From CAKXIK01 sp050947015 (GTDB lineage: Bacteria > Bacillota > Clostridia > Oscillospirales > Acutalibacteraceae): 26,133 bases of DNA. Made by a program: the position numbers and the translations under genes. The stretch spans positions 1 to 26,133 of the forward strand of contig JBMNVT010000027.1 in assembly GCA_050947015.1 (NCBI GenBank), in the 5' to 3' direction. A model generated the notes under the pieces. That model did no database searches. It saw nothing but the letters and a program-made list of their open reading frames with translations, and was not told the DNA's origin. This document shows, one piece after another, positions 6,695-15,208 of this stretch. Within the stretch, counting starts at the first letter, position 1. Each line of letters opens with the position of its first letter.

Positions 6695-7366
6695 TCACCG
6701 GATCTGATAGCCGGGGTCATATTCAACCAGCCGCGCGTAAAGCTTTTCTGCGCGCGCGCGATATGCATCATACGCCGCATGTGCCCGCTCCAAAGGCGCA
6801 TTGGAACCTTCGCCCTCTGTCCCGGAGGCCGCAAACTCGGCTTCTGTCTGCTGTTCCCACGCAGCCTGTTCTGCAGAAAAGGCGCTGCTGTCCGGCAGAA
6901 GGCGCTGCAGCCGCGCAGTTTCCCTGGCAATTTCATTTTTCCACGCGTCGAGCGCTGTTTCATATGCGTTCAGCAGCTGCACATGATTCGACGCAGCCGC
7001 GACTGCTTTTTCCAATGCGGCATCGATTGGATTTTGCGAAAAAGCCTCTGCTGTTACCATGTCCGAACCGGTGGGAATGGTACTTGATAAATCAATTGTT
7101 TCCGCAGAAGAGATTGCTTCCTCCGAAGACACGCTGTCCTGCGAGGAAACCTGCAAAACCGACGAAGACGGCTCCGGCTGCCGTGAAGACGCTGCCGGTT
7201 CCGTTACCGCTGTTTTAGCAAGGAGCGCACAAGCGCAAAATGTCAGCACAGCAACCACTGCCGCAGTCAGACTAAGAATCAGATAAAATCGTTTATCTGA
7301 ATTTTGCGGACGTTTGCTGCGCGGCGGTTTCGTCTGCTGCGGATGGGCATATCGTCCCTGAGCCAC
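6695..7366 (-). CDS. Membrane-anchored protein with Ser-rich linker and LprI/DUF1311-like tail
   Basis: This 223-residue protein starts with GTG at 7366, with GGGAGG eight bases upstream. A basic cytoplasmic N-terminus (about residues 1-26) is followed by one TM helix (about 28-51). A Ser/Glu-rich linker of about 55 residues follows, then an alpha-helical extracytoplasmic domain. The pattern W-x4-EAEF-AASG...GSNAPLERAHAAYDAY resembles the LprI/DUF1311 domain but lacks its cysteines, so the assignment is tentative. LprI-type domains are known as lysozyme-inhibitor-like, and a cell-surface role would fit the neighbouring peptidoglycan-binding lipoprotein. It lies 38 bases after that gene and 27 bases before the next. 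Confidence 0.72.
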   Translation of the reverse strand: MAQGRYAHPQQTKPPRSKRPQNSDKRFYLILSLTAAVVAVLTFCACALLAKTAVTEPAASSRQPEPSSSVLQVSSQDSVSSEEAISSAETIDLSSTIPTGSDMVTAEAFSQNPIDAALEKAVAAASNHVQLLNAYETALDAWKNEIARETARLQRLLPDSSAFSAEQAAWEQQTEAEFAASGTEGEGSNAPLERAHAAYDAYRARAEKLYARLVEYDPGYQIR

Positions 7367-7404
7367 TGTGTATTCCTCCCTATTAAAGTTTTAGCGCCGC
7401 AAAA

Positions 7405-8622
7405 TCAGCCCTTTGGCGCGTCGTTGGCAAACAGGCGTTCCATGGTTTTTTCGTCTGCAATTCCGGTTTCTTCTAATCCGGCGCGCTTCTGGAATTCCTG
7501 TACGGTAGCTTTTGTCCAGTATCCATAAAAACCGTCTCCCGGCGGCTGCATATACCCAAGCTCAATCAGACGATCCTGCAGCGCCAGAATGTCTGCCCGG
7601 GAAGAATTCGCGTCCACTCTGGCAGGGCGCGCGGCGGCGGAAGATGTGTCCGAAGAGACCTCCTGTGATGAAGTCGGCGAAATCAGCCCCTCGGTTTTCA
7701 GTTCCGGGTACATGGTTCCCGCCAACTCAATCACGGCGTCCAGCATGGAAGAGCCTTGATTCTCCATCAGCGCGCCGTCAATTTCATAAATTTTTTCGTT
7801 GACAACCGCAGCCAGCGAAGCGAAGCCTTTCTGCTGCGTCAGCGTCTCCTTCAGACCTTTGGCACAAAAAATATAATCGGGATTAGCTGTCGCAAGCTCG
7901 TCCGCAGAAAGCGTCCCTCCATCCGCCGCAACATTCACCGCGCCCGCATATGCAAGCAGCTTGCCCGTCATGGTGCTGTCCGATGCAAATTCGCCTTCCG
8001 CATTGATGACATACCCTGCCGTAACACCGGCGTCGCTATTCGGAATCAGGCGCTGGATATCGTCCAGCGCGGAAAGCAGGCTGGAAACTCTTCGCTGCGC
8101 TGTGGTATACCCCGTTTTTGCGCCGCCGAGCGCACTGCCGATCGTTGTAAAAAGCGTGGTCAGTTCTTCCCTTGTGGTCGCTTTTGGCAAAACAAGAACC
8201 TGAATCCCCGCGTCGGAAAAACTTTTGGCAAGTTCCTCCGACGGTTCAAGCTCCGTCAAAACAAGCTGCACACCGGCAGTTTTCAACGCTTCAACATCGG
8301 GAGATTCTGCACCGCCGACCGACGGCAAAACCGAAAATCCGTCCGCGGTACAGTCCTCGCTGCGAGCCGCAAGCTTCAGCTCGTAAACTGAACCGAGGCT
8401 TGTCACAATATCTGCAAGCGACGGCGAAAGAACCGCCACCTTTGAAGGACTTTCGCTGATTGTTACTTCATCAATCTGCACCGGGTAATTATATTCCGCC
8501 ACACCGGATTCCGTGTTGGCCGGTTTGGGTGAACAGGCAGAAAAAAGCATCATCGCTCCGAGAAAAAATCCCGCGGCACGCGCAATGCGGCGATGAAGCG
8601 AATGTACCGTTCTACTTTTCAT
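7405..8622 (-). CDS. Siderophore/cobalamin-type binding lipoprotein fused to a peptidoglycan-binding domain
   Basis: This is a 405-residue lipoprotein. The signal sequence ends in LFSAC with the lipidated cysteine at residue 30. Residues about 55-310 form a periplasmic-binding-protein fold of the BtuF/FhuD type (PF01497): KVAVLSPSLADIVTSLGSVYELKLAARSEDC, later ATANPDYIFCAKG. After a Ser/Thr/Ala-rich linker, residues about 338-400 form a PG_binding_1 domain (ALQDRLIELGYM, DGFYGYWTKATVQEFQKRAGL, TGIADEKTMERL). The frame is open to 8910, but the lipoprotein signal fixes the start at ATG 8622, whose SD is a weak GGGGG. No permease or ATPase gene is next to it, so it is an orphan binding protein. 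The fusion suggests anchoring to, or sensing at, the cell wall. It is the first gene of a three-gene unit with a promoter at 8721-8749. Confidence 0.88.
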   Translation of the reverse strand: MKSRTVHSLHRRIARAAGFFLGAMMLFSACSPKPANTESGVAEYNYPVQIDEVTISESPSKVAVLSPSLADIVTSLGSVYELKLAARSEDCTADGFSVLPSVGGAESPDVEALKTAGVQLVLTELEPSEELAKSFSDAGIQVLVLPKATTREELTTLFTTIGSALGGAKTGYTTAQRRVSSLLSALDDIQRLIPNSDAGVTAGYVINAEGEFASDSTMTGKLLAYAGAVNVAADGGTLSADELATANPDYIFCAKGLKETLTQQKGFASLAAVVNEKIYEIDGALMENQGSSMLDAVIELAGTMYPELKTEGLISPTSSQEVSSDTSSAAARPARVDANSSRADILALQDRLIELGYMQPPGDGFYGYWTKATVQEFQKRAGLEETGIADEKTMERLFANDAPKG

Positions 8623-8720
8623 TTCGGAACCCCCATTTCTTTGTTGCTCCGGAATTAACGTCCGCGCGAAACCCGGAATACTCCCCGCGGCAGAAATCCA
8701 TTTCTGAAACAGCTGAGAAT

Positions 8721-8749
8721 ATTGTATCACAGTCGGCGGCAAACGGCAA
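8721..8749 (-). promoter_or_regulatory. Promoter of the binding-protein/peptidoglycan-binding operon
   Basis: On the minus strand, TTGCCG (8744-8749), a 17-base spacer and TACAAT (8721-8726) with an upstream TGA extended -10 form a good housekeeping promoter about 100 bases before the ATG at 8622. The roughly 90-base leader contains a small hairpin (CAGAAA-TGGA-TTTCTG) but is too short for a cobalamin riboswitch. Confidence 0.65.
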
Positions 8750-8860
8750 CCTGAAAATCCTTTCATATCTGAGCTGCTCTTCTTTGACCGTATTAACGTC
8801 AACCTTGCTGAAATGGCGACAAATACTATGCACGATATGCTGATCGTCAGATACACAAAT

Positions 8861-8899
8861 CCCCCGGTTTTATGCTGCGTAGCAGAACAAAACCGGGGG
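8861..8899 (-). terminator. Terminator after argF
   Basis: CCCCCGGTTTT (8861-8871) and AAAACCGGGGG (8889-8899) are exact complements. An inner GCTGC/GCAG pairing strengthens the stem. It begins 15 bases after the argF stop. On the minus strand it is followed by an ATTTGTGTAT stretch, a modest T-tract, so termination is likely but not certain to be complete. Confidence 0.7.
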
Positions 8900-8913
8900 C
8901 CATGTTCCAAAAC

Positions 8914-9822
8914 TTATTCTTCGCCCATAACCTTGACAAGAACAGCCTTTTGCGCATGGAGGCGGTTTTCAGCCTCCTCAAAAATTTCATCGGCGTGCGC
9001 CTCAAAAACTTCTGCCGTAATCTCCTCACCGCGGTGAGCGGGCAGGCAGTGCTGCACCATTGCATCGCTATTAGCGCGCTCCAGCAGCGCATCGTTAATC
9101 TGATACCCGGCAAACGCCTTGAGGCGCTTTTCGGTTTCGGCTTCCTCTCCCATGGAGGTCCAGACGTCGGTAATCAGCACGTCGGCGCCTTCAGCCGCTT
9201 CTTCCGGCGTACGGAACATGGAAAATCCGCCGTTCTGTTTCGCAAAATCAAGCACGCGGGCATCCGGCTCATAGCCTTCCGGACAGGCGACCGAAACCGT
9301 CATGCCGGTTTTCAGTCCACCGACGATCAGCGAATTCATCATATTATTGCCATCGCCGATAAAGCACATTTTCAGCCCTTCCAGCTTGCCCTTCACCTCA
9401 CGGATGGTCATCAGATCGGCCAGCACCTGACACGGATGGCAGAAATCGGTTAATCCGTTGATGATCGGAATAGAGCCATATGCTGCAAGATCCTCAACTT
9501 CCTGCTGAGCAAAGGTGCGGATCATGATGCCGTCCAGATAACGGGAAAGCACGCGCGCCGTATCCTGCACTGGCTCGCCGCGACCGATCTGCATATCGTG
9601 TGCGGAAAGGTAGAGAGGGGTTCCGCCCAACTGTGTCATCCCCACTTCAAACGAAACTCGCGTGCGGGTGGATGCTTTCTGAAAAATCATTCCCAACGTT
9701 TTCCCTTCGAGCAGCCTGTGGGAGATACCGTGGTGATTCTGGTATTTCAGGCGGTCGGCCAGATTCAGGATCTCTGTAATTTCCTCGCCTGAACAATCGA
9801 GCAGCTTTAAAAGATGTTTCAT
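8914..9822 (-). CDS. argF: Ornithine carbamoyltransferase
   Basis: ArgF joins ornithine and carbamoyl phosphate to citrulline in the cytoplasm. The 302-residue protein has the carbamoyl-phosphate motif STRTR (residues 51-55), the FCHPCQVLADL segment, and the ornithine-side HCLPAHRGEE near the C-terminus, all diagnostic for ornithine rather than aspartate carbamoyltransferase. AAAGGA precedes the ATG by about 11 bases. It is the last gene of the arginine operon, separated from argD by an unusually long gap of 151 bases. No strong promoter or terminator is seen in that gap. A hairpin terminator follows. Confidence 0.97.
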   Translation of the reverse strand: MKHLLKLLDCSGEEITEILNLADRLKYQNHHGISHRLLEGKTLGMIFQKASTRTRVSFEVGMTQLGGTPLYLSAHDMQIGRGEPVQDTARVLSRYLDGIMIRTFAQQEVEDLAAYGSIPIINGLTDFCHPCQVLADLMTIREVKGKLEGLKMCFIGDGNNMMNSLIVGGLKTGMTVSVACPEGYEPDARVLDFAKQNGGFSMFRTPEEAAEGADVLITDVWTSMGEEAETEKRLKAFAGYQINDALLERANSDAMVQHCLPAHRGEEITAEVFEAHADEIFEEAENRLHAQKAVLVKVMGEE

Positions 9823-9973
9823 AGTTCTCTCATTCCTTTATTCTTTCATTGGATACACTGCCGCGGGGCTTTGGAGCAGCAAAATGCGCCTGCCAATTCC
9901 GCTGCGGTGAGTTTTCACCTTTATTAAGGAGATTTGGGAAGCTATCAGACGCAGACGGTCAATCAAAATTGCG

Positions 9974-11152
9974 TTATTCCCCCAAAACCCTCCGGAGAAT
10001 GGCAAGACCTTCATCCATTTCATCGTAAGTGATCGTCAGCGGCGGCAGAAAACGCATGGAGGTTTTTGCAGTCAGGGTAAAAAGCCCCTCTTCGACACAG
10101 CGGGCGCAAACCTTTTTGGCCGTTTTGGTTTTCAGTTCTGCCCCAAGCATCAGCCCCAGTCCCCGAACCGATTGAATTTCGTCCATGTTCAACAGCGCCG
10201 ACCGGAGATATTCGCCCTTTTTGCGTACCTCATCTAAAAAGCCGGGTGTGCTCAGCCGATTAAGGACTTCGATCCCTCCCGCACAAACGACCGGGTTTCC
10301 GCCGAAGGTTGAGCCGTGTGTGCCGGGCACCAAAACCTGCTCCAGCCCTTCCCGGCAGAGGCAGGCTCCGATCGGCAGCCCACCGCCAAGCCCTTTTGCC
10401 GAAGTGAGCACATCGGGCTTTACGCCATACTGTTCGCAGCAGTAAAAGGTACCGGTGCGCCCGACGCCGGTCTGCACTTCGTCGCCAATCAGCAGAAGGT
10501 TGTGATCGCGGCAGAATTTAGAAAGCTCTGCGGCAAATTCCGGCTCCAGCGGCAGAACGCCGCCTTCTCCCTGAATAAATTCGACCATCACCGCGCAGAC
10601 TGTGTTGTCAAACTGCTCCAGCACGCTTTCCATATGATTGGCCTGCGCAAAACGGAAGCCCTCGGTAAACGGGAAAAAATAATTATGGAATTCATCCTGA
10701 CCGGTGGCGGAAAGCGTCGTGACCGTGCGACCGTGAAAGGAATTTTTCAGCGTGATAATGGTGGAACGTTCTTTTTTGCCGTAAGTATCAAAGCTGTATT
10801 TGCGAGCAATTTTAAGCGCGCACTCGTTGGCTTCCGCACCGGAATTACAGAGAAACACTTTGGAATAGCCAGTGATCTGCATCAGCTTTTGCGCAAAAAG
10901 AGCAGAAGACGGCGTGTAAAAGTAATTGGAAACATGCTGAACACGGGCAAGCTGCTTTTCCACCGCCTTGGTCCAGCCTTCGTCACAGTAGCCGAGCGAG
11001 TTGGTGCCAATGCCGCTGCCAAAATCGATATACTTTTTTCCGTCGGCATCCCAGGCGCAGGCGCCCTTGGCATGGTCGATCACAACCGGAAACCGGCCGT
11101 AGGTATGCATCACGTTGTCATCGTGAATTTGAATATATTCCTGATTATTCAA
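9974..11152 (-). CDS. argD: N-acetylornithine aminotransferase
   Basis: ArgD is a PLP-dependent class III aminotransferase that turns N-acetylglutamate semialdehyde into N-acetylornithine with glutamate as amino donor. The 392 residues include NSGAEANECALKIARKY, GDEVQTGVGRTG (cofactor Asp 224) and the PLP lysine in SAKGLGGGLPIG (K253). The start codon is TTG at 11152, with GAAAGGA ten bases upstream. It follows lepB by 19 bases. As an acetylornithine-type enzyme in an arg operon, the assignment over related GABA or ornithine aminotransferases is secure. Confidence 0.96.
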   Translation of the reverse strand: MNNQEYIQIHDDNVMHTYGRFPVVIDHAKGACAWDADGKKYIDFGSGIGTNSLGYCDEGWTKAVEKQLARVQHVSNYFYTPSSALFAQKLMQITGYSKVFLCNSGAEANECALKIARKYSFDTYGKKERSTIITLKNSFHGRTVTTLSATGQDEFHNYFFPFTEGFRFAQANHMESVLEQFDNTVCAVMVEFIQGEGGVLPLEPEFAAELSKFCRDHNLLLIGDEVQTGVGRTGTFYCCEQYGVKPDVLTSAKGLGGGLPIGACLCREGLEQVLVPGTHGSTFGGNPVVCAGGIEVLNRLSTPGFLDEVRKKGEYLRSALLNMDEIQSVRGLGLMLGAELKTKTAKKVCARCVEEGLFTLTAKTSMRFLPPLTITYDEMDEGLAILRRVLGE

Positions 11153-11171
11153 TGAAAACAGTCCTTTCGAT

Positions 11172-11909
11172 TCACTCTACCTGTGCTGCGGCAGCAGGCA
11201 GCACAAGCTTTGCCAGATGAGAAACGCTCCTTGCGTACCAGTCCTTGAACGAAAAAGCAAAAAATACGCGCCCTTTGATCTGATTGACCGACAGATAGGG
11301 ATTGTTCCAATAACGGGCGTCGGCAGAATTTTCACGGTTATCGCCGAAAACAAGAACGCAGCCTTTCGGTACCGTAAAGGTATCCCCTGCCAGATTAGGA
11401 TAAGTTCTGCCCATCGCGTAGGCCGATTCATCCTGTCTGACACCATTCAGGTAAACGTCTCCCTCTTTCAGCTCAACCGTATCCCCGGCCACCGCGACAA
11501 CACGCTTAACCAGCAGGCTCGATGTACTCTGATCCGTCTCGAAGACGATCACATCTCCTCGCTGCGGCGAAGAACGGTCATAGGCGCGGCGGTTCGCCAG
11601 AATAAAAGAATCCGGCTGGAGCAGCGGCTGCATGGAACCGGTCGGCACAATCGCATAGAGAATAAACAGCTGGTTAATCAGCAGAATCACCGTACAGCAG
11701 ATCACTGCGGGGCGAAAAAAAAGCCATATCTGCTTGCCGATACTCTCCTTTTGAGGCGGCTCCTGCGGCTGACGGTCTTCCTGAGCAGAAGATTCCTCCT
11801 GTTTGGAGCTTTCTTCTTTCGCCGCGGAATCCTCGCCAATGCGCACCCGCAGCTCCTCCAGACTTTCGTTTTCCGGAAACTCTTCCGGCTGTTTGCTGGA
11901 ACCGGTCAT
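11172..11909 (-). CDS. lepB: Type I signal peptidase with long acidic N-terminal extension
   Basis: Signal peptidase I cleaves signal peptides from exported proteins at the outer face of the membrane. The 245 residues begin with about 58 cytoplasmic residues rich in Glu, Gln and Ser, which is unusually long for a Gram-positive SipS-type enzyme. One TM helix follows (about 65-88). The catalytic Ser/Lys dyad is S92 in PTGSMQP and K135 in LLVKRVVAVAGD. The GDNRENSADARYW box is also present. GAGGG precedes the ATG. It lies inside the arginine operon, 22 bases after argB and 19 before argD, so it is presumably co-transcribed with them. Its link to arginine synthesis is unknown; multiple signal peptidases are common in Firmicutes. 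Confidence 0.95.
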   Translation of the reverse strand: MTGSSKQPEEFPENESLEELRVRIGEDSAAKEESSKQEESSAQEDRQPQEPPQKESIGKQIWLFFRPAVICCTVILLINQLFILYAIVPTGSMQPLLQPDSFILANRRAYDRSSPQRGDVIVFETDQSTSSLLVKRVVAVAGDTVELKEGDVYLNGVRQDESAYAMGRTYPNLAGDTFTVPKGCVLVFGDNRENSADARYWNNPYLSVNQIKGRVFFAFSFKDWYARSVSHLAKLVLPAAAAQVE

Positions 11910-11931
11910 GCAATCCCTCGTTTCGTATGAT

Positions 11932-12789
11932 TTAATAAATCATGGTGCCGATACCTTCGTCGGTAAACGCTTCCATCAAAATAGAGTGCGGGATACGGCC
12001 GTCGATGATATGCGCTCTATTCACGCCGCGCTGAACCGCATCGACACAGCATTCCATTTTGGGAATCATCCCACCGCTGATGACGCCCTCGCGCCGAAGC
12101 TTTGGCACCTCGCTGGCGTTTACAACGGAGATCAGGGAATCTTCATCGTCCTTGTTTCGCAGAAGTCCACGGATATCCGTCATCAAAATCAGCTTGGTGG
12201 CGTGCATTTCAGCTGCAATTCTTGCTGCGGCAATATCCGCGTTGATATTGTAGGTTTCTCCGTTCTCGCCGCCGGCAACCGTTGCAATGACCGGGATATA
12301 GCCCCTGTCTATCACATCGATAATCGGTTGCGGGTTCACCGCCGAAATTTCTCCCACTAGGCCGACATCGTCTGCGCCGCACAGTTTTTCCGCCGTAAGC
12401 ATTCCGCCGTCAAGACCGCAAAGACCGATCGCTTTTCCGTTGTGCATCTGCAGCAGCTGGACCAGGTCTTTGTTCACCTTGCCGCAGAGCACCATCTGGA
12501 CAATATCCATGGTCTCGCGGTCGGTATAACGCAGGCCGTTGACAAAGCGGCTTTCCTTGCCGGTTTTTTTCAGCATCGCACTGATTTCCGGTCCGCCGCC
12601 GTGAACAAGCACCACATTGATGCCGACGATAGAAAGCAAAATGATGTCGCTCATTACCGCGTTTTTCAGTTCTTCATCAATCATGGCATTGCCGCCATAC
12701 TTAACAACAATGGTTTTGCCGGCATACCGCTGAATATACGGCAACGCCTGCACCAGAATGCCGGCGCGCTCCGTTGTTGAAATATTCAT
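11932..12789 (-). CDS. argB: N-acetylglutamate kinase
   Basis: ArgB phosphorylates N-acetylglutamate, the second step of arginine synthesis and often the arginine-feedback point. The 285 residues show VVKYGGNAM near the start (ATP phosphate contacts), VLVHGGGPEI, the YNINADIAA substrate/nucleotide segment, and GGMIPKMECC. An N-terminal helix precedes the first strand (TERAGILVQALPYIQRYAG), as in the hexameric arginine-inhibited kinases, so feedback control is likely, by family analogy. It lies 57 bases after argJ and 22 before lepB. Confidence 0.97.
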   Translation of the reverse strand: MNISTTERAGILVQALPYIQRYAGKTIVVKYGGNAMIDEELKNAVMSDIILLSIVGINVVLVHGGGPEISAMLKKTGKESRFVNGLRYTDRETMDIVQMVLCGKVNKDLVQLLQMHNGKAIGLCGLDGGMLTAEKLCGADDVGLVGEISAVNPQPIIDVIDRGYIPVIATVAGGENGETYNINADIAAARIAAEMHATKLILMTDIRGLLRNKDDEDSLISVVNASEVPKLRREGVISGGMIPKMECCVDAVQRGVNRAHIIDGRIPHSILMEAFTDEGIGTMIY

Positions 12790-12846
12790 CTCTCCTCAGG
12801 CCTTCCTCCGTGATAGGTCATTCGTTCGGTTACTTTTGAGAAAATA

Positions 12847-14067
12847 TTACGTCCGGTAATCTCCGTTGATCTTGACATAATCATAGGTCAGATCGCAGCC
12901 GTAAGCCTCGGCTTCCGCGCTGCCGCCCCGCACGGAGATATCGATCAGGATCTCGTCTTCGCTGAGCACTGTTTTGGCAAGCTCTTCGCTGAAATCAATG
13001 CCCGCGCCGTTTTCGCAGACGGCGACTTCTCCCGCTTTGGAAACAAACCGGACGGCAACCGTATGCACGTCGATATCCGCGCCGGAATAGCCCAGCGCAC
13101 AGAGCACGCGGCCCCAGTTTGCGTCGGAACCGAACATAGCCGCTTTGAGCAGGCTGGAGCAGATAACGGATTTTGCTGCTTTTTTTGCGTCGGCCACGGT
13201 TTTGGCCCCTTTTACATGGCAAACCAGCAGCTTGGTTGCGCCCTCGCCGTCCTTCGCAATCCGGCGGCAGATTTCACTGCAGAGCGTATGCAGCGCTTCG
13301 CAGAAAGTTTCATAATCCTCGCCCTCAGCGGTAATTTCCGGATTCCCCGCCAACCCGGAAGCCAGCAGCGCGACCATATCGTTTGTGGAAGTATCGCCGT
13401 CGACGCTGACCATATTGAAGGTATCGGCGATCACACGGGTAAGCGCTTTGTGTATCATTTCGCCGGAGATCGCGGCATCCGTCGTCAAAAAGCTGAGCAT
13501 CGTCGCCATATTCGGATGGATCATGCCGGACCCCTTCGCAATGCCGCCCATACGGCACGTTTTTCCTCCCAGCGTGAATTCGCAGGCAGTTTCCTTAATG
13601 GTGGTATCCGTTGTAACGATCGCTTCCGCAGCGTGAGTGCTGCCGTCGCGGCTCAGCTCGGCAACTAACTGATCTGCGCCGCTTTCAATCGGTTTGATCG
13701 GCAGAACCTGGCCGATGACACCGGTGGAGGCGACGACCACATCTTCCGGGTTGAGCGACAGTCGACGCGCGATCAGTTCCGCCATCATTTCGGCTTTCTG
13801 CTCGCCGTCGGCATTGCAGGTGTTAGCGTTGCCGCTGTTACAGATGATCGCCTGCGCGATGTGATTTCCCAAATGACGGCGGGTCACCGTATTCGGCGCG
13901 CCGCAAACCAGGTTCTGTGTATGCACCGCGGCAGCGGTGCACGGCGTTTCGCTGTAAATCAGCGCCAGATCGCGCTTTTGCTTATTCTTACGGATTCCGC
14001 AGTGAATTCCGGAAGCCAAAAAACCGGCAGGCGCGGTTACGCCACCCACAATTTTTTTAATCTGCAT
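12847..14067 (-). CDS. argJ: Glutamate N-acetyltransferase (ornithine acetyltransferase)
   Basis: ArgJ transfers the acetyl group from N-acetylornithine to glutamate, recycling it; some members also use acetyl-CoA. From ATG 14067 (MQIKKIVGGV) the protein has 406 residues, normal for the family; the longer open frame to 14127 is not family-like. The self-cleavage site is the KGSGMIHPNMATML motif, with cut between A188 and the nucleophile T189, giving alpha and beta chains. TGVIGQVLP and KTVLSEDEILI are further family segments. With argJ present and no argA or argE in the window, the cyclic acetyl pathway is indicated. Whether this copy is mono- or bifunctional cannot be read from sequence alone. 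Confidence 0.97.
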   Translation of the reverse strand: MQIKKIVGGVTAPAGFLASGIHCGIRKNKQKRDLALIYSETPCTAAAVHTQNLVCGAPNTVTRRHLGNHIAQAIICNSGNANTCNADGEQKAEMMAELIARRLSLNPEDVVVASTGVIGQVLPIKPIESGADQLVAELSRDGSTHAAEAIVTTDTTIKETACEFTLGGKTCRMGGIAKGSGMIHPNMATMLSFLTTDAAISGEMIHKALTRVIADTFNMVSVDGDTSTNDMVALLASGLAGNPEITAEGEDYETFCEALHTLCSEICRRIAKDGEGATKLLVCHVKGAKTVADAKKAAKSVICSSLLKAAMFGSDANWGRVLCALGYSGADIDVHTVAVRFVSKAGEVAVCENGAGIDFSEELAKTVLSEDEILIDISVRGGSAEAEAYGCDLTYDYVKINGDYRT

Positions 14068-14136
14068 CAATATTACATCCCTTCTGCGGTACGGTCGGGC
14101 TTTGGGAACCGACACGCAACGAATCAAATCTTCCGA

Positions 14137-15171
14137 TCAAAATGCCGGCGGCATGGAAAGCAGGCCGGTGGTTTCGGGCAAATCAAACACCAGATTCATG
14201 TTCTGGATCGCCTGACCGGCGGCGCCCTTAACCATATTATCAATTGCGGAAACTGCAATCAGCAGTCCGGCACGCGAATCGATATGCAAAGAAATGTCGC
14301 AGAAATTAGAGTATTTTACATTCTTGATGTTCGCAATGCTTCCCTTCGGCAGAAGCCTTACAAAAGGCTCGCCGCGGTAAAACTCCTCATAGGCGCTGCG
14401 CAGCGCTTCCTCGGTCACGCCGGGTTTCAGGCGCGCATAGCAGGTGGCCAGGATACCGCGATTAACCGGCAGCAGATGCGGCACAAACGTTATGGTCATT
14501 CCTTCGCCAGAAATGGTGGAAAGCGTCTGCTCAATTTCGGGAGTGTGACGGTGTGTTGCGACCTTATACGGTGCAAAGCCTTCATTCAGCTCCGCATAAT
14601 GCGTGTTCTGGGTCAGGCCGCGCCCGGCGCCTGTAACACCGCTTTTGCAGTCGGCAATGATACCCGCAAGCTCAACAAAACCGCCTTTAACCGCAGGAAC
14701 GAGCGCCATTGGCACCGCCGTGGTGTAGCAGCCGGGGTTTGCAATGAGGCGTTTCCCGCGGATCTCGCTGCGGAAAAACTCAGGCAAACCGTAAACCGCC
14801 TGCTCATGCAGTTTTGGGTCAAGAAAAGTGCCGCCGTACCATTCGTGGTACGCTTCTTCGCTTTTCAGGCGAAAATCCGCGCCCATATCGATCAGAACCT
14901 TGCCTGCGGCGATGCACTGCGCGGCAAGCTCCTGTGAAAGTCCGTGCGGCAGCGCCGCAAACACAACGTCCGACCGTTCGATTACCTCATCCGAAGAGCC
15001 GCATTCCATATCGCACAGCTCGCGATACATCGGATAAACCTCGCTGAGCGGCTTACCTCCAAACGACACGGAGCTGACCGCAGACAGCTGCGCCTGCGGG
15101 TGCAGCGCCAGCAGCCGCACAAGCTCTGCGCCGACATAGCCGGTCGCGCCGACAATTCCTGCTTTTATCAT
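14137..15171 (-). CDS. argC: N-acetyl-gamma-glutamyl-phosphate reductase
   Basis: ArgC reduces N-acetylglutamyl phosphate with NADPH to the semialdehyde. The start is ATG 15171 (MIKAGIVGATGYVGAE), with AAAGGGTG at good spacing; the frame stays open to 15222 but that part lacks family similarity. The resulting 344 residues include the GATGYVG dinucleotide loop (8-14) and the catalytic cysteine C148 in ANPGCYTTAVPMA, plus HRHTPEIEQTL further on. It lies 37 bases after argH and 69 before argJ. Confidence 0.97.
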   Translation of the reverse strand: MIKAGIVGATGYVGAELVRLLALHPQAQLSAVSSVSFGGKPLSEVYPMYRELCDMECGSSDEVIERSDVVFAALPHGLSQELAAQCIAAGKVLIDMGADFRLKSEEAYHEWYGGTFLDPKLHEQAVYGLPEFFRSEIRGKRLIANPGCYTTAVPMALVPAVKGGFVELAGIIADCKSGVTGAGRGLTQNTHYAELNEGFAPYKVATHRHTPEIEQTLSTISGEGMTITFVPHLLPVNRGILATCYARLKPGVTEEALRSAYEEFYRGEPFVRLLPKGSIANIKNVKYSNFCDISLHIDSRAGLLIAVSAIDNMVKGAAGQAIQNMNLVFDLPETTGLLSMPPAF

Positions 15172-15208
15172 AACAAATTCACCCTTTCGCCGCAAGACCG
15201 GCGGAAAA

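Noticed and set aside
8623..8720. Cobalamin or other riboswitch before the BtuF-like gene
   Set aside because: The leader is only about 90 bases, has no recognisable cobalamin-box sequence and contains only a small hairpin.
8623..8910. N-terminal extension of the peptidoglycan-binding lipoprotein to 8910
   Set aside because: It would precede the lipoprotein signal by almost 100 residues and cover the promoter at 8721-8749 and the argF terminator.
9823..9973. Separate promoter for argF in the 151-base gap after argD
   Set aside because: TTGACC and AT-rich hexamers occur on the minus strand, but no pair has acceptable spacing, and no terminator ends argD. Co-transcription is the simpler reading.
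13861..14937. 358-residue plus-strand ORF across argJ/argC
   Set aside because: Antisense to two well-identified arg genes, with no family signature of its own.
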